Notes: generated from the sequence alone by a model not told the origin. A stretch of 64,000 nt of DNA from Macrocystis pyrifera (GCA_031763025.1 JASSKH010000028.1:124001-188000), one strand, 5' to 3'; positions 44,209 to 54,971 are shown, counted from the first letter of the stretch. Made by a program: numbers and translations.

Positions 44209-46743
44209 GTGCATCACGCCTCCCCGACCCCTGCCCTCCAATGCCCCCCCCCTACCCCAGCCCATTTCACAGTCACTTGTTCAAGCACTGATCATCTTGC
44301 CCAAGTGATTGCCTTGAGGTGTGGGCGGGAGGAGGCCAAGACGCCGAGCCCCACCGGGATGCTCCACTCGACGTCTTCTGGCGGTGAGCAACGCTGCTTG
44401 CCGACTATTGCCGAGACCCCAGACATTGCTACCCTGGGAAACGTCTCGACGATTACGGCTACCAGCGGTTCCGGTTCACACGAAACTACTGTTTCGTCTA
44501 CCGGGCCACCGCCCCCTGAGCCTGCCTCATCAAGGCCGCTCCATACGCGCATGTTCCAGCATGCGCGTATTTCTTGTGACAGCGTTGAACCCGCGAACGA
44601 CGGGCTTCTTCCAGCTGCTACGGTGTTGACACCACCGCTGTCCCTGAGCTCGAGGGACAGTCCCGTTTTGAATACGGAAGACTCGCGACCAACGTCGACC
44701 AGGGTCTGCCCTGAGCCCCCTGACCCGTCCTCCTCGCCTGCTTCGCGCAAAGCGTGGACACGGACCCCAGGTGTGGCATCCCCTAGCGAGTATGCCCCTG
44801 TTCTCCAAAAGTTGGACGATAGGGCGCTTGAGGGTCGTCCCGCCCGGCTTATAAGCCCCGGCGAGGACCGCCCCGGTACCTCGGCTTTGCCGAGCAATTC
44901 CCCCGCGAACACGAGGGTTCCGGTCAGCACCGCTCGATCGTTGCTGACTCTACCTCCGTCGACGCCAGGCGGCGATAGGAAAGATTATCGTCGCCCCCCA
45001 CCCCCGACACAAAAGACGCCATCAACTGCACACGTCACCGCCGAGGCCGCCTCATCTTTCCACTTCTTCTGGGACTCCTCTTCGGTCTTTTCGCAGTGGT
45101 ACCTGTGCGACATCGAACACGATGGCGTCACATACAACTGCGCTGAGCAGATGATGATGGCGCAGAAGGCCGCGCTCTTCGGGGACATCACAACTGAGCG
45201 CCGCATCAAAGCGACCCGCGACCCAGCCCGCCAAAAAGCACTTGGGCGAACCGTTTCCGACTTCGACGAAATGGTCTGGGAGCGACACCGCTACACCATC
45301 GCCCTCTACATTAACTTCTCCAAGTTCCGCCAACACCCGGAGCTACGGGAGGAGCTAATAGCAACCGGCGACAAGCACATCGCCGAGGCCAGCCCACACG
45401 ACCTCATCTGGGGCATAGGCTTCAAGGCCGACCATCCGGACGCCTGTGACCCGACGCGTTGGCGTGGTCGGAATCTGCTGGGCAGGATACTGATGGACGT
45501 TCGAGCAAACCTCGGCGCCAATCGCTCCGCCCAGCCTCCATTTCCTCCCCATCTTCATGACCCGGAGCCAACACCCGCCCCCACCGACTCCACCCGGGTC
45601 TCCCCCACAGCCGACGGCATCCACGAAACAAGCCCGACCCCTCCATGGCAACCGCCTACCTCTCCACTTGGGCCACTCCTACCGCCGTCTACCCCCGACG
45701 CCTACCCCAGCAGCCACTTTGCCCAAGTGTCCACCATCAACACCGCAACTCACAGCCACCTCCCTACCCGCCGCCCGCCGATACCGGAACACGGACCATG
45801 CCTTACAAGCGGCATCATTACCGTCGACGACGCGTCGTTCACGACGAAAGTACTCGTACACAGCGGCCCCACCACCACTACGCGCCGCGAACTCGTGGCA
45901 CTGCTCGATACCGGCTCGCCCCAGTCGTTTATCACCGCAACCGCGATGGAGCAACTGAAGGCTTCCCAGGCAGCCACCGATGCGTGCGAACGGCACAGTT
46001 CCCCCCGTTCATGGGGAGGTTTCGGCACTTCAGACCCCCTCTCCACCTCCGTCTCCATCCGCTTAAGCATCCAGTTTATGCGCCTCCAGTCCCCCACTGC
46101 TGCCCTGGCAGTATGGGCCTGCGTAGTTCCTGCAGGAACCATGCAGCACCCCATCCTTCTGAGACGAGACAGCTGGATGCGCTTCGAGCAACGCTCGTAT
46201 ACCACGCTCCAGCAACAGCCCCCCCCCCCCCCCCACCAACCTAACCGGCGAACCCGCGGTGAGCTCTCCTTGAACCACCATGACCCCAACGGAGCCTCTG
46301 CATTCATTTCCAACGATCGTTCCACTGACGACGTCTACCCCCTCCGATTCGCCGGCAACAAAGCTATTTCGCTTTCCTCCACCCCCAAGCTCGTCAAGGT
46401 CAACCTGGCGCGTCAGTCAGGCGCTCCAGCATTTACCGGGAACTACATGGTGAACATGCTCCCCCGCGAGAACCCCCTGTCCGACCCGGCCATTTTCGTC
46501 TCCGACGAATACCTAACGGTCCCACTATCTGGATCTACCGATCTCGAGCCGGGCGACCTCCTCGGAACCTCCTGCTCCCCACTGGTACAGGCACCACTTT
46601 CCACCCTTGGACACCCTTCCTTGGCCCCTCCCCATCCCCCTCCGATTCCGGATGTACATGCCCTCCACGACAACATCCCCGTGGCCGACCAGAGCCCATC
46701 GACAGACGACTCTCCTACCGCACCAAAAGCCCCGTGCCCATAA
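44209..46743 (+). CDS. Element open frame carrying NADAR and aspartic protease domains (844 aa)
   Basis: Residues 1-280 are low-complexity and Pro/Ser/Thr-rich. Residues about 284-435 are a well-preserved NADAR (YbiA/DUF1768) domain: FHFFWDSSSVFSQWYL, YNCAEQMMMAQKAALFGD, ALGRTVSDFDEMVWERHRY, HDLIWGIGF, and WRGRNLLGRILMDVR. The family cleaves N-glycosidic bonds of ADP-ribose- or ribose-phosphate-linked bases; members remove ADP-ribose from guanine and act on riboflavin precursors. Near residue 565, ELVALLDTGSPQSFI is a retropepsin active site, which processes Gag-Pol. Position upstream of the protease suggests NADAR is made as part of the Gag-Pro product (inference). Its residue pattern matches cellular NADAR closely, so it was probably under selection until recently. 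Confidence 0.85.
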   Translation: MHHASPTPALQCPPPTPAHFTVTCSSTDHLAQVIALRCGREEAKTPSPTGMLHSTSSGGEQRCLPTIAETPDIATLGNVSTITATSGSGSHETTVSSTGPPPPEPASSRPLHTRMFQHARISCDSVEPANDGLLPAATVLTPPLSLSSRDSPVLNTEDSRPTSTRVCPEPPDPSSSPASRKAWTRTPGVASPSEYAPVLQKLDDRALEGRPARLISPGEDRPGTSALPSNSPANTRVPVSTARSLLTLPPSTPGGDRKDYRRPPPPTQKTPSTAHVTAEAASSFHFFWDSSSVFSQWYLCDIEHDGVTYNCAEQMMMAQKAALFGDITTERRIKATRDPARQKALGRTVSDFDEMVWERHRYTIALYINFSKFRQHPELREELIATGDKHIAEASPHDLIWGIGFKADHPDACDPTRWRGRNLLGRILMDVRANLGANRSAQPPFPPHLHDPEPTPAPTDSTRVSPTADGIHETSPTPPWQPPTSPLGPLLPPSTPDAYPSSHFAQVSTINTATHSHLPTRRPPIPEHGPCLTSGIITVDDASFTTKVLVHSGPTTTTRRELVALLDTGSPQSFITATAMEQLKASQAATDACERHSSPRSWGGFGTSDPLSTSVSIRLSIQFMRLQSPTAALAVWACVVPAGTMQHPILLRRDSWMRFEQRSYTTLQQQPPPPPHQPNRRTRGELSLNHHDPNGASAFISNDRSTDDVYPLRFAGNKAISLSSTPKLVKVNLARQSGAPAFTGNYMVNMLPRENPLSDPAIFVSDEYLTVPLSGSTDLEPGDLLGTSCSPLVQAPLSTLGHPSLAPPHPPPIPDVHALHDNIPVADQSPSTDDSPTAPKAPCP

Positions 46744-46859
46744 CTTCTTGCACGCCTCAACGCCGACCAACAGGAAAGCTTACTCGACCTTTGGGAACGT
46801 CTGCCGTTACACCTACGCGACGTCAACTTCGACCTGCACGGTTCTAGATGAACCCCGTC

Positions 46860-47110
46860 GGTGATCAACAACCTGGGAGACGTCCTCTGCGAATTCCAGG
46901 ACGTCTTCTCCACCACCAAGACTGACTTCGGCTCGTGCCCGCTCATGCCGTTCAAGATCACCGTACCCCCGGACAGCCCAACGGCTCGAGCTCCTTTCAG
47001 CGTACACCTACACGCTGGAGTACCGGAAGGGCACGGCCAACGACAACGCCGACTTCCTCTCCCGGCTTCCCCAACCAGCCACCGACGCCGACCGCACCGG
47101 ACGCAACCGC
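46860..47110 (+). pseudogene. RT/RNase H-related part of the LTR element
   Basis: Short blocks typical of Ty3/gypsy Pol occur: VLCEFQDVFSTTKTDFG, as found before the RT, and YRKGTANDNADFLSRLP, as found at the end of RNase H. Fossil; only these parts are recognisable in this copy. Confidence 0.65.
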
Positions 47111-47669
47111 CTCACTGGCCCCGACACCGTCGGCATCTACCTCATCCGCCCCTGCGGCTTCGCGCCGAACGACCCTTCCACCCCGGGTATCGGCTTGGGT
47201 GGGCTCGTGTCCCCCCCTTCCAGACCCATCCCAACCGTCCAGCCGCTCCCCTTCACCGACGACGACTTCCGCGACTTTCGCCTACTCGGACCACGTATGG
47301 AGCACCCCACCCTTTCCCCCGCAACCCACACCTTCATCGGGCCTATTGCGACCAGCGACTCCACCACCGGACAGCTTGCCGGCACCGAGAATGCCGCCGT
47401 GAACACCGGAGCTCCTCCAGGCTCGGCTTCCATGCCGTCCGTCGTCTCTCCGCCGCCCACCATTGGCGCCACGACACCAGCCCTTTCAGGTCTGATATCT
47501 TCTCGGACCCGCCATCGCGTCGCCGCTGCCGCGGGAACCCCTCGGCCTACAGCCGACTACCGGTTTGGACGCCGACCGCCACCCAAGCCATTGGCGCCCA
47601 CTACGCAAAGAACGACACCCTCAACAATGCCCTCTCCGCCGGCACCAACACCACCGGTAGTGCCCCTTC

Positions 47670-49013
47670 TTGAGCCCGTCGTCGAACCCGATGACGAACC
47701 CTACCTCCTCGCCTAGGTCGAGCACTACACCTACAAAGACTGGGCGCGAGAACAACGCGCGGAGCCCCTGTGCTGCGCCACCATCCGCTTCCTGTCGTTG
47801 GACTCCCCCAGCCCCACGCCGCACGACCTCCTGGACTTCATCCCCCCGGCCTGGCGCCCACAACGTTCGGACGTCCTCACTTTTGCCTCCAAAAGCAAGC
47901 TACACCGTACCGACGACGAAAACCGCCCTCCTGGTCCAACGACCACCCACAACCTCATCCGGGAACAGCCTACCACCACCCGCCCCCTCTACCCCACGCG
48001 TCTACGTGCCAATGTTAATGCGCCCTTGGGTGCTGAACACATGCCACTCCACCACCTCTCTACACCTGGGAGTCACCCGAACGGTCCGCATGTTGGCACG
48101 TTTCTTTTGGTGGATTGGCATGGACGCTTCCGTCCGCTGGTGGATCCGCCGTTGCCTTCAATGCCAGGCGCGGAAGACCTCCCGGCACACCATTCGTTGG
48201 CCCATCCTTTCTCTTCCTTTGCCCAACGGGCCTGGCATCACCGTCAGCGTCGACTACTTCGGGCCCCTGCCGCTCACGCCGCGCGGGAACGTCCACATCC
48301 TCCTCTTCACAGACCGCTTCAGCCGCCGCGCCGATATGTATGCCGTTTCAGCGGTGCAGTTCACGGCCGCCGGCACTGCCGACATCTTCCTGAACGAGTA
48401 CATCCCTCTCTGGGGGTGCCCGGTTACACTTCTCTCCGACAACGGACTACATCTCACCTCCAAGCTTGCGAACATCGTCTACGAACGCCTTGACGTCCAC
48501 AAGGTCAACACCAGCTCCTACCACCCCTGCACCAACGACGGCGTCGAGCGCGTCAACCACGTGCTGGCCCAAATGCTCTCTATGGTTGGCAACGAACAGC
48601 AGACCGACTGGGACGTGCTGCTCCCACACGTGTCGTCGGCCTACAACAATTCCGTGAACGCCGCCACAGGGCTTGCACCTAACAAAATCCACATGGGCCG
48701 CCTTCCTCGCCTCCCGCTCTCGGTCTTCGAACCCGACAGCATCGGCGGTCACCAAAGCCTGGACCGCGATCACCTGGTTTACATCAACCTCGCCACCGAC
48801 CGACAACGACGCGCCTATTCCCTCGTCCGCGAACTACACCGACTCACCGTCTCGCGTCTTCAGCGCCGCAATGCGCCCATCATGGCCGCCCTCCTAGCAT
48901 CCCCCCCCTTCACCGTAGGCGACTGGGTTTGGGTCTACAACTCCGCCTCAACCATCCGCCAAGGCGCCAAAAGGGCACCGACGCAACCGTCCTCAAGGCG
49001 AAGCTTTCCCTGA
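47670..49013 (+). pseudogene. Integrase part of the LTR element
   Basis: A His/Cys zinc-binding N-terminal block ends with WWIRRCLQCQARK. The DDE core follows: SVDYFGPLPL with the first Asp, LLSDNGLHLTSK with the second, and NDGVERVNHVLAQM with the Glu, spaced as in retroviral-type integrases. AYNNSVNAATGLAPNKIHMG is the usual end of the core. The enzyme would join element DNA to the target and produce the short target duplication seen at the ends. Confidence 0.85.
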
Positions 49014-49957
49014 ACTGGAATGGCCCCTTCAAGGTCCTTGCCGTAGGGCCGACGCCCGCCTCAAACACCCCCGACAATCGCCCCCTTCACGACAAGCTAC
49101 TTTTCCTCGACCTTCCATCGGACCTTCCGGGACGGGACTCCAAGCCACGCGTCTCCGTCCAACGATGCAAACCTTGCCGGAACCCCGACGACACCAGCGA
49201 CATCCCCAAGCATCTGCCCGCGGACCTTACTACATACGTGCTCACAGCTTCTGCCGCCAAGTCCCCCCCTTACCACGTCACCGTCGACGACGTCACTCCT
49301 CCACCGGAACGCCTCGAGGTCGAGCAGATCACTGGCCATCAACTCGTACGCGGCCGCGGCGGGGTCATCGCCGTTCTGTACGAGACTCACTGGACTGGAC
49401 TTCTCAGCCCCTCGTGGGAACGCGAGCTGGACCTTCAACACTTCCGGCGCCACATCCTACTTTACTGGTCACGATCACCAACCCAGCACCGCCAGACGAA
49501 CCGCCTCTACCGCCAGATGCGCATCGGCGCCGCTCACCGCGAACTGGCCCGATCTCAAGGACAAATCTTCCTCGCCCCAGGCTACGCCTTGGTCTCCCGC
49601 AGCCTTTGGCTCCACAACTTCAGCACCACCATCCTACCCTCCGGAGCACACATATGGTACAAGGCGCGCGACGGCCTTTGGTGGCTGGGCAAGGTCGCCC
49701 ACAGCTCACCCCCTGACGCCTCTTCGGGAACTCCGCCGGAGTCTTCACCGGGAAGCTCCTACATCGTCCGGTTCCTGGACGACCCCGGCCCGATCAAGAT
49801 CGACCTCCAACCCGCCCGCTACACTACAGCACGGAACGCCGTATACGGATCGTGGTGTCTTCAACGCCATGGGAATGGGAGCCTAGCACGTGGGGTGCTG
49901 CGGAACTCTGATGTGTCCCGCGGAACCCCCACCGTTTCCACTCCCCCCCCTGGTTAG
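48929..49957 (+). pseudogene. Chromodomain and Tudor-like tail of the LTR element
   Basis: At about 49313-49470, LEVEQITGHQLVRGRGG and SWERELDLQHFRRHILLYW form a chromodomain, which in chromoviruses steers integration to modified chromatin. After a linker, a second small domain (about 49635-49830) reads WYKARDGLWWLGKV and YIVRFLDDPGPIKIDL, resembling a Tudor or Agenet barrel. That would be a second histone- or methyl-reading module (inference). Pol end; a 1.58-kb trailer separates it from the 3' LTR. Confidence 0.75.
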
Positions 49958-51533
49958 CCTTAGTTTAGTCTTTTGTTAGTTCTGGGTATTTGGTTCTGGT
50001 TAGTCTGCAATATCTTAAGAGTTGTTCTTCAGGGCTAGTCTTCAATAGTCATCAGCAGTCATCTTCTTGGGAGTGTTTGTTTCCATCTACCGCCACCGGT
50101 ATCGCTTGACCGACCCCGTGTTGGCTACCGATCCGAGGCCGTGTATGTTTCTTTTTTTTTTGGGCGTGTTTGGGAGTATCATCGTCCCCCCCACCCCCGC
50201 CGTTTGTTTTTTCTTCTTATCGCCTACGGCTCCGTGTAACCTCCTTACGTTCAGGCCACTGACTGGTAGCGATACCTTCATTTGCATTTGTGTTTGTACT
50301 CCACTAGCCTACAGCCAATTGTCGGCGATATCACGCCGAGGTAAAATCGTGTTGTAGCCTGAGCTGTGCTCTGACCTCAGTCGACTTCGGCCGACCCGTG
50401 TTTCAGACGGTCCTCGAGCTAAGACTATATCGAGCTTCCAGCTCACCCGTGTTTCTTCCATGTTTGACAAGTAGGGTCCCGATAGCATTGCCGCCCCGGA
50501 AGGCCGCTGAGTTATCGGCCATACATAAGCGGTTCGGACGTGATCGATTTCTCCTGACCTGTGCCCAGCTTTTTGTCTGTTTTCTGGTCCGGATGGTATT
50601 TCGTTTTCTCTTTCCCTTTTCTTCTTCTTTCTTTCTTGTCCGGTATTCCGCACACACCCCTCTGTCCTCTGGCAAACGACACCACGTTTGATGTCGCCCC
50701 GGTTGACCGAGTTGCACACGCTAGTTTTTGGGCCCCGCGCTATCTACAACTTCGAACTGCACGCATTAGGCCGATTTTCTTGCGGATTTTCTTGCGATTT
50801 TCTTGCCGCCACCGTCTTTGAGTTTGTTTTTGTTGAGTTGGCTACCTTGCTACGATTGCTGGTTTTGTTCACACCACGGACAGGTCTCCGAGATGCCGCG
50901 TTGTTTGTTGCGTCTCTCGGTTTTAGTAGTCCCTAGTACACGCAGCCCTCATAGCACTCTAGCTGTGTCCCTTCTGTCTCGCATGATGACTACCATGTTA
51001 GGACCTTCGCCACAAGACAAGGCATGGGGCCTAGCGGATATATATATATATATGTTTTTTGAATTGTGATCGCTGTCTCCTTTTTAGAGTTTCCTCGTTC
51101 GCCAACCCGGTTCAGCGAACAACCCTTTCGTACTTCCTTGGGCCCCAGACAATGGCTCCAGTGAAACGCTTGTACGTCCTTCTTTTGCCTTCATTTGGGT
51201 CTTCGTTTTCTTCTTCGGCCTTCGCTTTCGGTTTCTGCCTCATTTTGCGTTCGTCTTTCTTTGTTTTCATTTTGGGTGATTTTTCCTTTCGCCTCTGCTA
51301 CGAGTTCGGTGTCTCTCTCCTTTAGTCTCCCTTTCCGTCGTTGTTCGCAGCGAACACCCCCTCTTCGTAGTGTTTGGGTTTTATTACGAGGTGTGGGGGG
51401 ATCTATAGCCTCATTTCTTTTGTTTCGAATAGCCGCATCTTCGACCACCTTTTTCTGGCCGTTCGGGATGAACTTTGTCATCACCCTCCGACCATCTTGT
51501 GGTCTGCATATACGACTATTCAGGGTGGGCTAA
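49958..51533 (+). other. Trailer of the LTR element
   Basis: T-rich, with Phe- and Ser-coding low-complexity frames and an AT-dinucleotide run near 51040-51052. No gene seen. The purine stretch directly before the 3' LTR is weak (CAGGGTGGGC), so the polypurine tract is uncertain. Confidence 0.5.
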
Positions 51534-51997
51534 TGTGATATGAGTAGAGCACTCATGGGCTATAGATATAGATAATACGTTGCAGTTTTGTAGTTCCACG
51601 AATACGAGAATAATCCAAAGAATGGATTAACCCGGCGGATATTCCGTTAGTCGAGAGTATCGTTATTTTAGGAATGTTCCTTGATGCAGATAGGACTACG
51701 AAGTGAGAAGTTCTTATATTAGCAGAAGAACGATCGGTAGCCATAGGAAAGTTCTGTTGGAGTACATCAGATAAGAGGAATTTAGGAGAGTTTGTGGCGT
51801 GGGGTGGGACGAGTATATCTGGGCGTCGAGTCCCGCCCCCCTACCTCTCACTTCTCTACCAGAGCACCTCCTCAGCTCTCGCCATCAACAAGAAGATCTA
51901 AATCAGAAGAAGCGAAGCACTGCTTTCCAGCTGCCAGAACAACCTGCGTCCCTTGCCACTACCCTTACCACTACCCTAGAGCGGGCTCCGCATCACA
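51534..51997 (+). repeat. 3' LTR
   Basis: 464 bp, same ends and orientation as the 5' LTR, followed by TGCA that matches the four bases before the 5' LTR. Confidence 0.9.
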
Positions 51998-52001
51998 TGC
52001 A

Positions 52002-54426
52002 GCTGTCGGCGGCCAAGCTGCTGCTGTCGGTGGCGAACCTGCTGGTGCTGCAACCCCCGCCTCTCCCTTCTCCACGCCCCCTAAGCTCACCTCCCCCTCG
52101 TCGAGAGGCGCGTGGTCCTCGCCCTCTGGCAAGAGAGCGGCAACGACAAAGACCGACCTGGTGCCGGGCTGTTGTTTGCGACCAGTGCACAGACCAGCAC
52201 TTGGTCAAGAACTCCGCGCCTGGTGGCAAAAACGTGGCCTTCGCCACCTGCAAGGATTTCACGTGCGTGGTGGCGGGATCATCCTGACAGGGCAAACGAC
52301 TGCGAGTTCTGTGCTCGCCCGATCAAGGAAGGGACTGTCTCGTATTCCCTCGAGACTGCTGACAGTGATGAGTGTCTTATGTCTATTGTGCATGCTGTTT
52401 GTTGCCAGTACGTTTTTTGGGTTTTCAATTGCCTTTTTGCATACAAACCTACGTCAAAGCGTTTATTTATTTTTTACTCATCCATGCTCGTTCTTTCTCC
52501 TTCGTGCGTTGCGTCGGCTCCTCTTACACACAGTGCACACGAACGCGCACATGCACAACTGTTTGCGGGACGTCAACGAAGGAACGGAGGATTCAGCTGT
52601 CGCCGTCACCGCTGCACCGAACGACGTGAGTGCTACTGCTACTGTGGTGCATTTTCGGTGCATGCACACGATTTCTGTGTGTACATGTTTTGGTGACCCC
52701 ACGTACTCATTTTGCTCGTTTTCGGCTGCCGCTGCTGCTGCTGCTGCTGTCAGCGCCACGCCATGAGTGCTGCTGCTGCTGTGCACCTGCTTCTCCTGTG
52801 CACTCGCTGCTGCTGTAGTGCTGCTGCGTTGTTGCCGTGCTGTGCACCTGCTGCTCCTGTGCAATTGCTGCTGCTGTATGTAGTGCTGCTGCGTTGTTGC
52901 CGTGCATCATGCTGGAAGCGTACATATTTTCGGATCGTCAATTCCGTAGGTTTTGCGATGGAGGCATACCAGGGTACATGCTTTTTTTCTTCCTTATTTT
53001 CATATCGTTGCTATGCTGCTGCTGCTGCTTCTGCTGCTGCTGCCAACGCTGCGGCGATTCGTTGCAGCTTCTGCTGCTGCTAATGCTGTAGCTGCTTCTG
53101 CTTCTGCTGCTGCTAATGCTGCCGCAATATCCACTGAATGTTCGTATGTACTCGGATTGCTGTTTTTCTTGGTCGTTTTTGTACCCAAATGGTTCCTTTT
53201 ATTTGATACGTGAAAAAATATTTTTGTCGTTTTGCTCCTGCATTTTGCGTACGTACTATTTCTCGTTTTTGGCTTGGTTATTTTCATATATATCGTTGCT
53301 ATGCTGCTGCTGTGGTGCTGCTGCGTTGTTGCCGTACATCATGCTGCACCTGTGTGAGTACATATTTCGGTATCGTCAATGAAATTCCGTAGGTTTTGCG
53401 ATTGCGGCATACCAGGGTACGTACTTTTTTTCTTCCTTATTTTCATATCGTTGCTATGCTGCTGCTGCTGCTGCCAACGCGGATTATTGTTTTTATTGGC
53501 CATTTTTGTACCCAAATGGTTTTTTGATACGTAAAAAAAATATTTTGGTCGTTTTGCTCCTGCATTTTGCGTACGTACTACTTTTTCTCGTATTTCGTAT
53601 TGTTGCTATGCTGCTGCTGCGTTGTTGCCGTACAGCATGCGGAGGTGGGTCTATAGTGAGGTATCAAACATACTTTTCGGACGGCCTCGGGGTACATACT
53701 TTTTTTTTCTCCCTTCTTTTCATATCGTTGCTATGCTGCTGCTGCCAACGCTGTGGCGATCCGTTGCTGCTGCTGCTGCTGCTGCTGCTGCTCTGCTTTT
53801 AGTGCTGCTGCAATATTCACCGAATGTTTGTATGTACTCGGATAATTGTGTTTCCTGGTCGTTTTGTGGCGCTGCTGCGTTGTTGCCGTACATACATCAT
53901 GCTGGACGTGATTTGTGTGTCTATTAAACTTAAATTTAAAACTCGTGCGTGTGTACATGTTTCTGTATCGTCAATGATTTTTTTTGTGGTGCTGCTGCGT
54001 TGTTGCCGTACATCATGCTGGACGTGATTTGTGTGTGTACTGTACTACACTTGTGTGTGTACATATTTCTGTATCGTCAATGAAATTACGTACTTGCTGC
54101 TTCTGCTGATGCTGCTGCTGCCGTCGTATAGCAAGCGATTACGTACTGCTGTTGTGCCGCTGTAGAGTAGTACGAATAATGAACTCTGCCCCCCCCCCCC
54201 CTTCCCCCTCCCCCGCCATTCCCTGCACGCCGCTCCCGCCCCGCGCACCCTATATGTTTACTTCGACCAGGTCCGTGGCAAGTGCTACAACTGCCGCCTG
54301 ACGGACTCCACCATCAAAGACGGAGACATCATCATCAAGCGCAAAAAGACTCCCTTCCATTTCGCCTGCTCCAGGGCTTCGCGGGATTCCGAAGCAGTAT
54401 ACGCCAAGCAGATTGTCGCCATCTAG
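52002..54426 (+). CDS. Probable two-exon gene with paired CxxC...HxxC zinc-binding segments
   Basis: The first exon candidate (up to about 52408) contains CEFCARPIKEGTVSY and, further on, SIVHAVC. The second (about 54255-54426) contains CYNCRLTDSTIKDGDIII and FHFAC, then a TAG. Both share a C-x2-C, an IK-E/D-G turn and H-x2-C, so they look like two copies of one treble-clef finger, reminiscent of PARP-type or LIM-like fingers. A GTACGT donor-like site follows the first (52408) and a pyrimidine-poor ACCAG precedes the second (54269), so exact junctions are uncertain. The intervening 1.8 kb is repeat DNA. The LTR element inserted directly upstream and may have separated the gene from its 5' part. 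Function unknown. Confidence 0.45.
52409..54250 (+). repeat. Intron-like block of CTG/GCT triplets and minisatellite
   Basis: Runs of GCT/CTG lie at 52728-52750, 53015-53045, 53458-53475 and 53761-53795, among others. Two longer motifs recur in order: TTCATATCGTTGCTATGCTG (52997, 53282, 53443, 53719) and GCTGCGTTGTTGCCGTACAT (about 52890, 53320, 53875, 53995, with variants). The unit is some 150-400 bp with variable triplet length. Likely arose by repeated slippage and duplication. Confidence 0.8.
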
Positions 54427-54850
54427 GACGAACGAAAAGAAACAAATTGTTTGCCACGTTTCCCAAAATCACGATTATTTCTTCCTACACATATCCAACG
54501 GGTTCAACAGCGAACAGATCCACATTCTGGGCCTCCCGCCTCGTTACTACAGCATCCTGAAAGACTATTTACATATCATGTCTCATCCAAACTCCTATGC
54601 TGGCTACATCGAAATCGCGGCCGCCCAGCAACTATACAACATTTCCATAACCGTTGTCGTTGCCGGCACTGCTGCTTTCTCTCCTGTCCCAAACCTTCCT
54701 TTAAATAACAGCCTGTATGTTGTATCATCCACATGCCAAGCACTACTCCACTCTCTCCCCACACTGATGAAAGATGTTATTCTTATTATTAGACGAATGT
54801 CATTCTTACTCTTGCGTCACCCGATCTTACGTTTCACATTACATTCATAA
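54413..54850 (+). pseudogene. OTU-like cysteine protease fragment
   Basis: The 145-codon frame contains YYSILKDYLHIMSHPNSYAG and GYIEIAAAQQLYNISITVV. These match the central part of OTU deubiquitinase-like domains (a glycine-containing loop, then IEL.A...y...I.V). Neither the catalytic Cys block nor the C-terminal His is clear, so it is partial. It overlaps the end of the zinc-finger exon in another frame. OTU-like domains occur both in host genes and in mobile elements, so the owner is open. Confidence 0.45.
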
Positions 54851-54971
54851 ATAAACGCGATTAGTACTACATCCTTCACCGTTTCTTACACAAATACATT
54901 TAGTTTGGTTGGCTTTGGGCTATGTCGCCAATTGATTGCAGTTATATGTACACGAAACGACGGAATACCCA

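Larger units (their letters stand above)
38119..52001 (+). mobile_element. Ty3/gypsy (chromovirus-like) LTR retrotransposon with a NADAR domain
   Basis: The whole unit runs from the TGCA target duplication at 38119-38122 to its partner at 51998-52001. Two 464-bp LTRs (38123-38586, 51534-51997) enclose about 12.9 kb. Parts in order: a long leader with a LINE tail inserted, Gag-like region (42.48-44.1 kb), NADAR domain (45.06-45.51 kb), retropepsin-like protease (about 45.9 kb), a short RT/RNase H-related region (46.86-47.1 kb), integrase (about 47.9-48.9 kb), chromodomain (about 49.3-49.47 kb) and Tudor-like tail. The gene order and chromodomain indicate Ty3/gypsy. The LTRs differ at about six positions, four of them in one cluster, so insertion is recent. 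The internal region looks broken in several places. Confidence 0.88.

Noticed and set aside
44209-45057. NADAR region as an exon of an unrelated host gene
   Set aside because: It is in one open frame with the retropepsin and lies between Gag-like and Pol parts inside a pair of matched LTRs.
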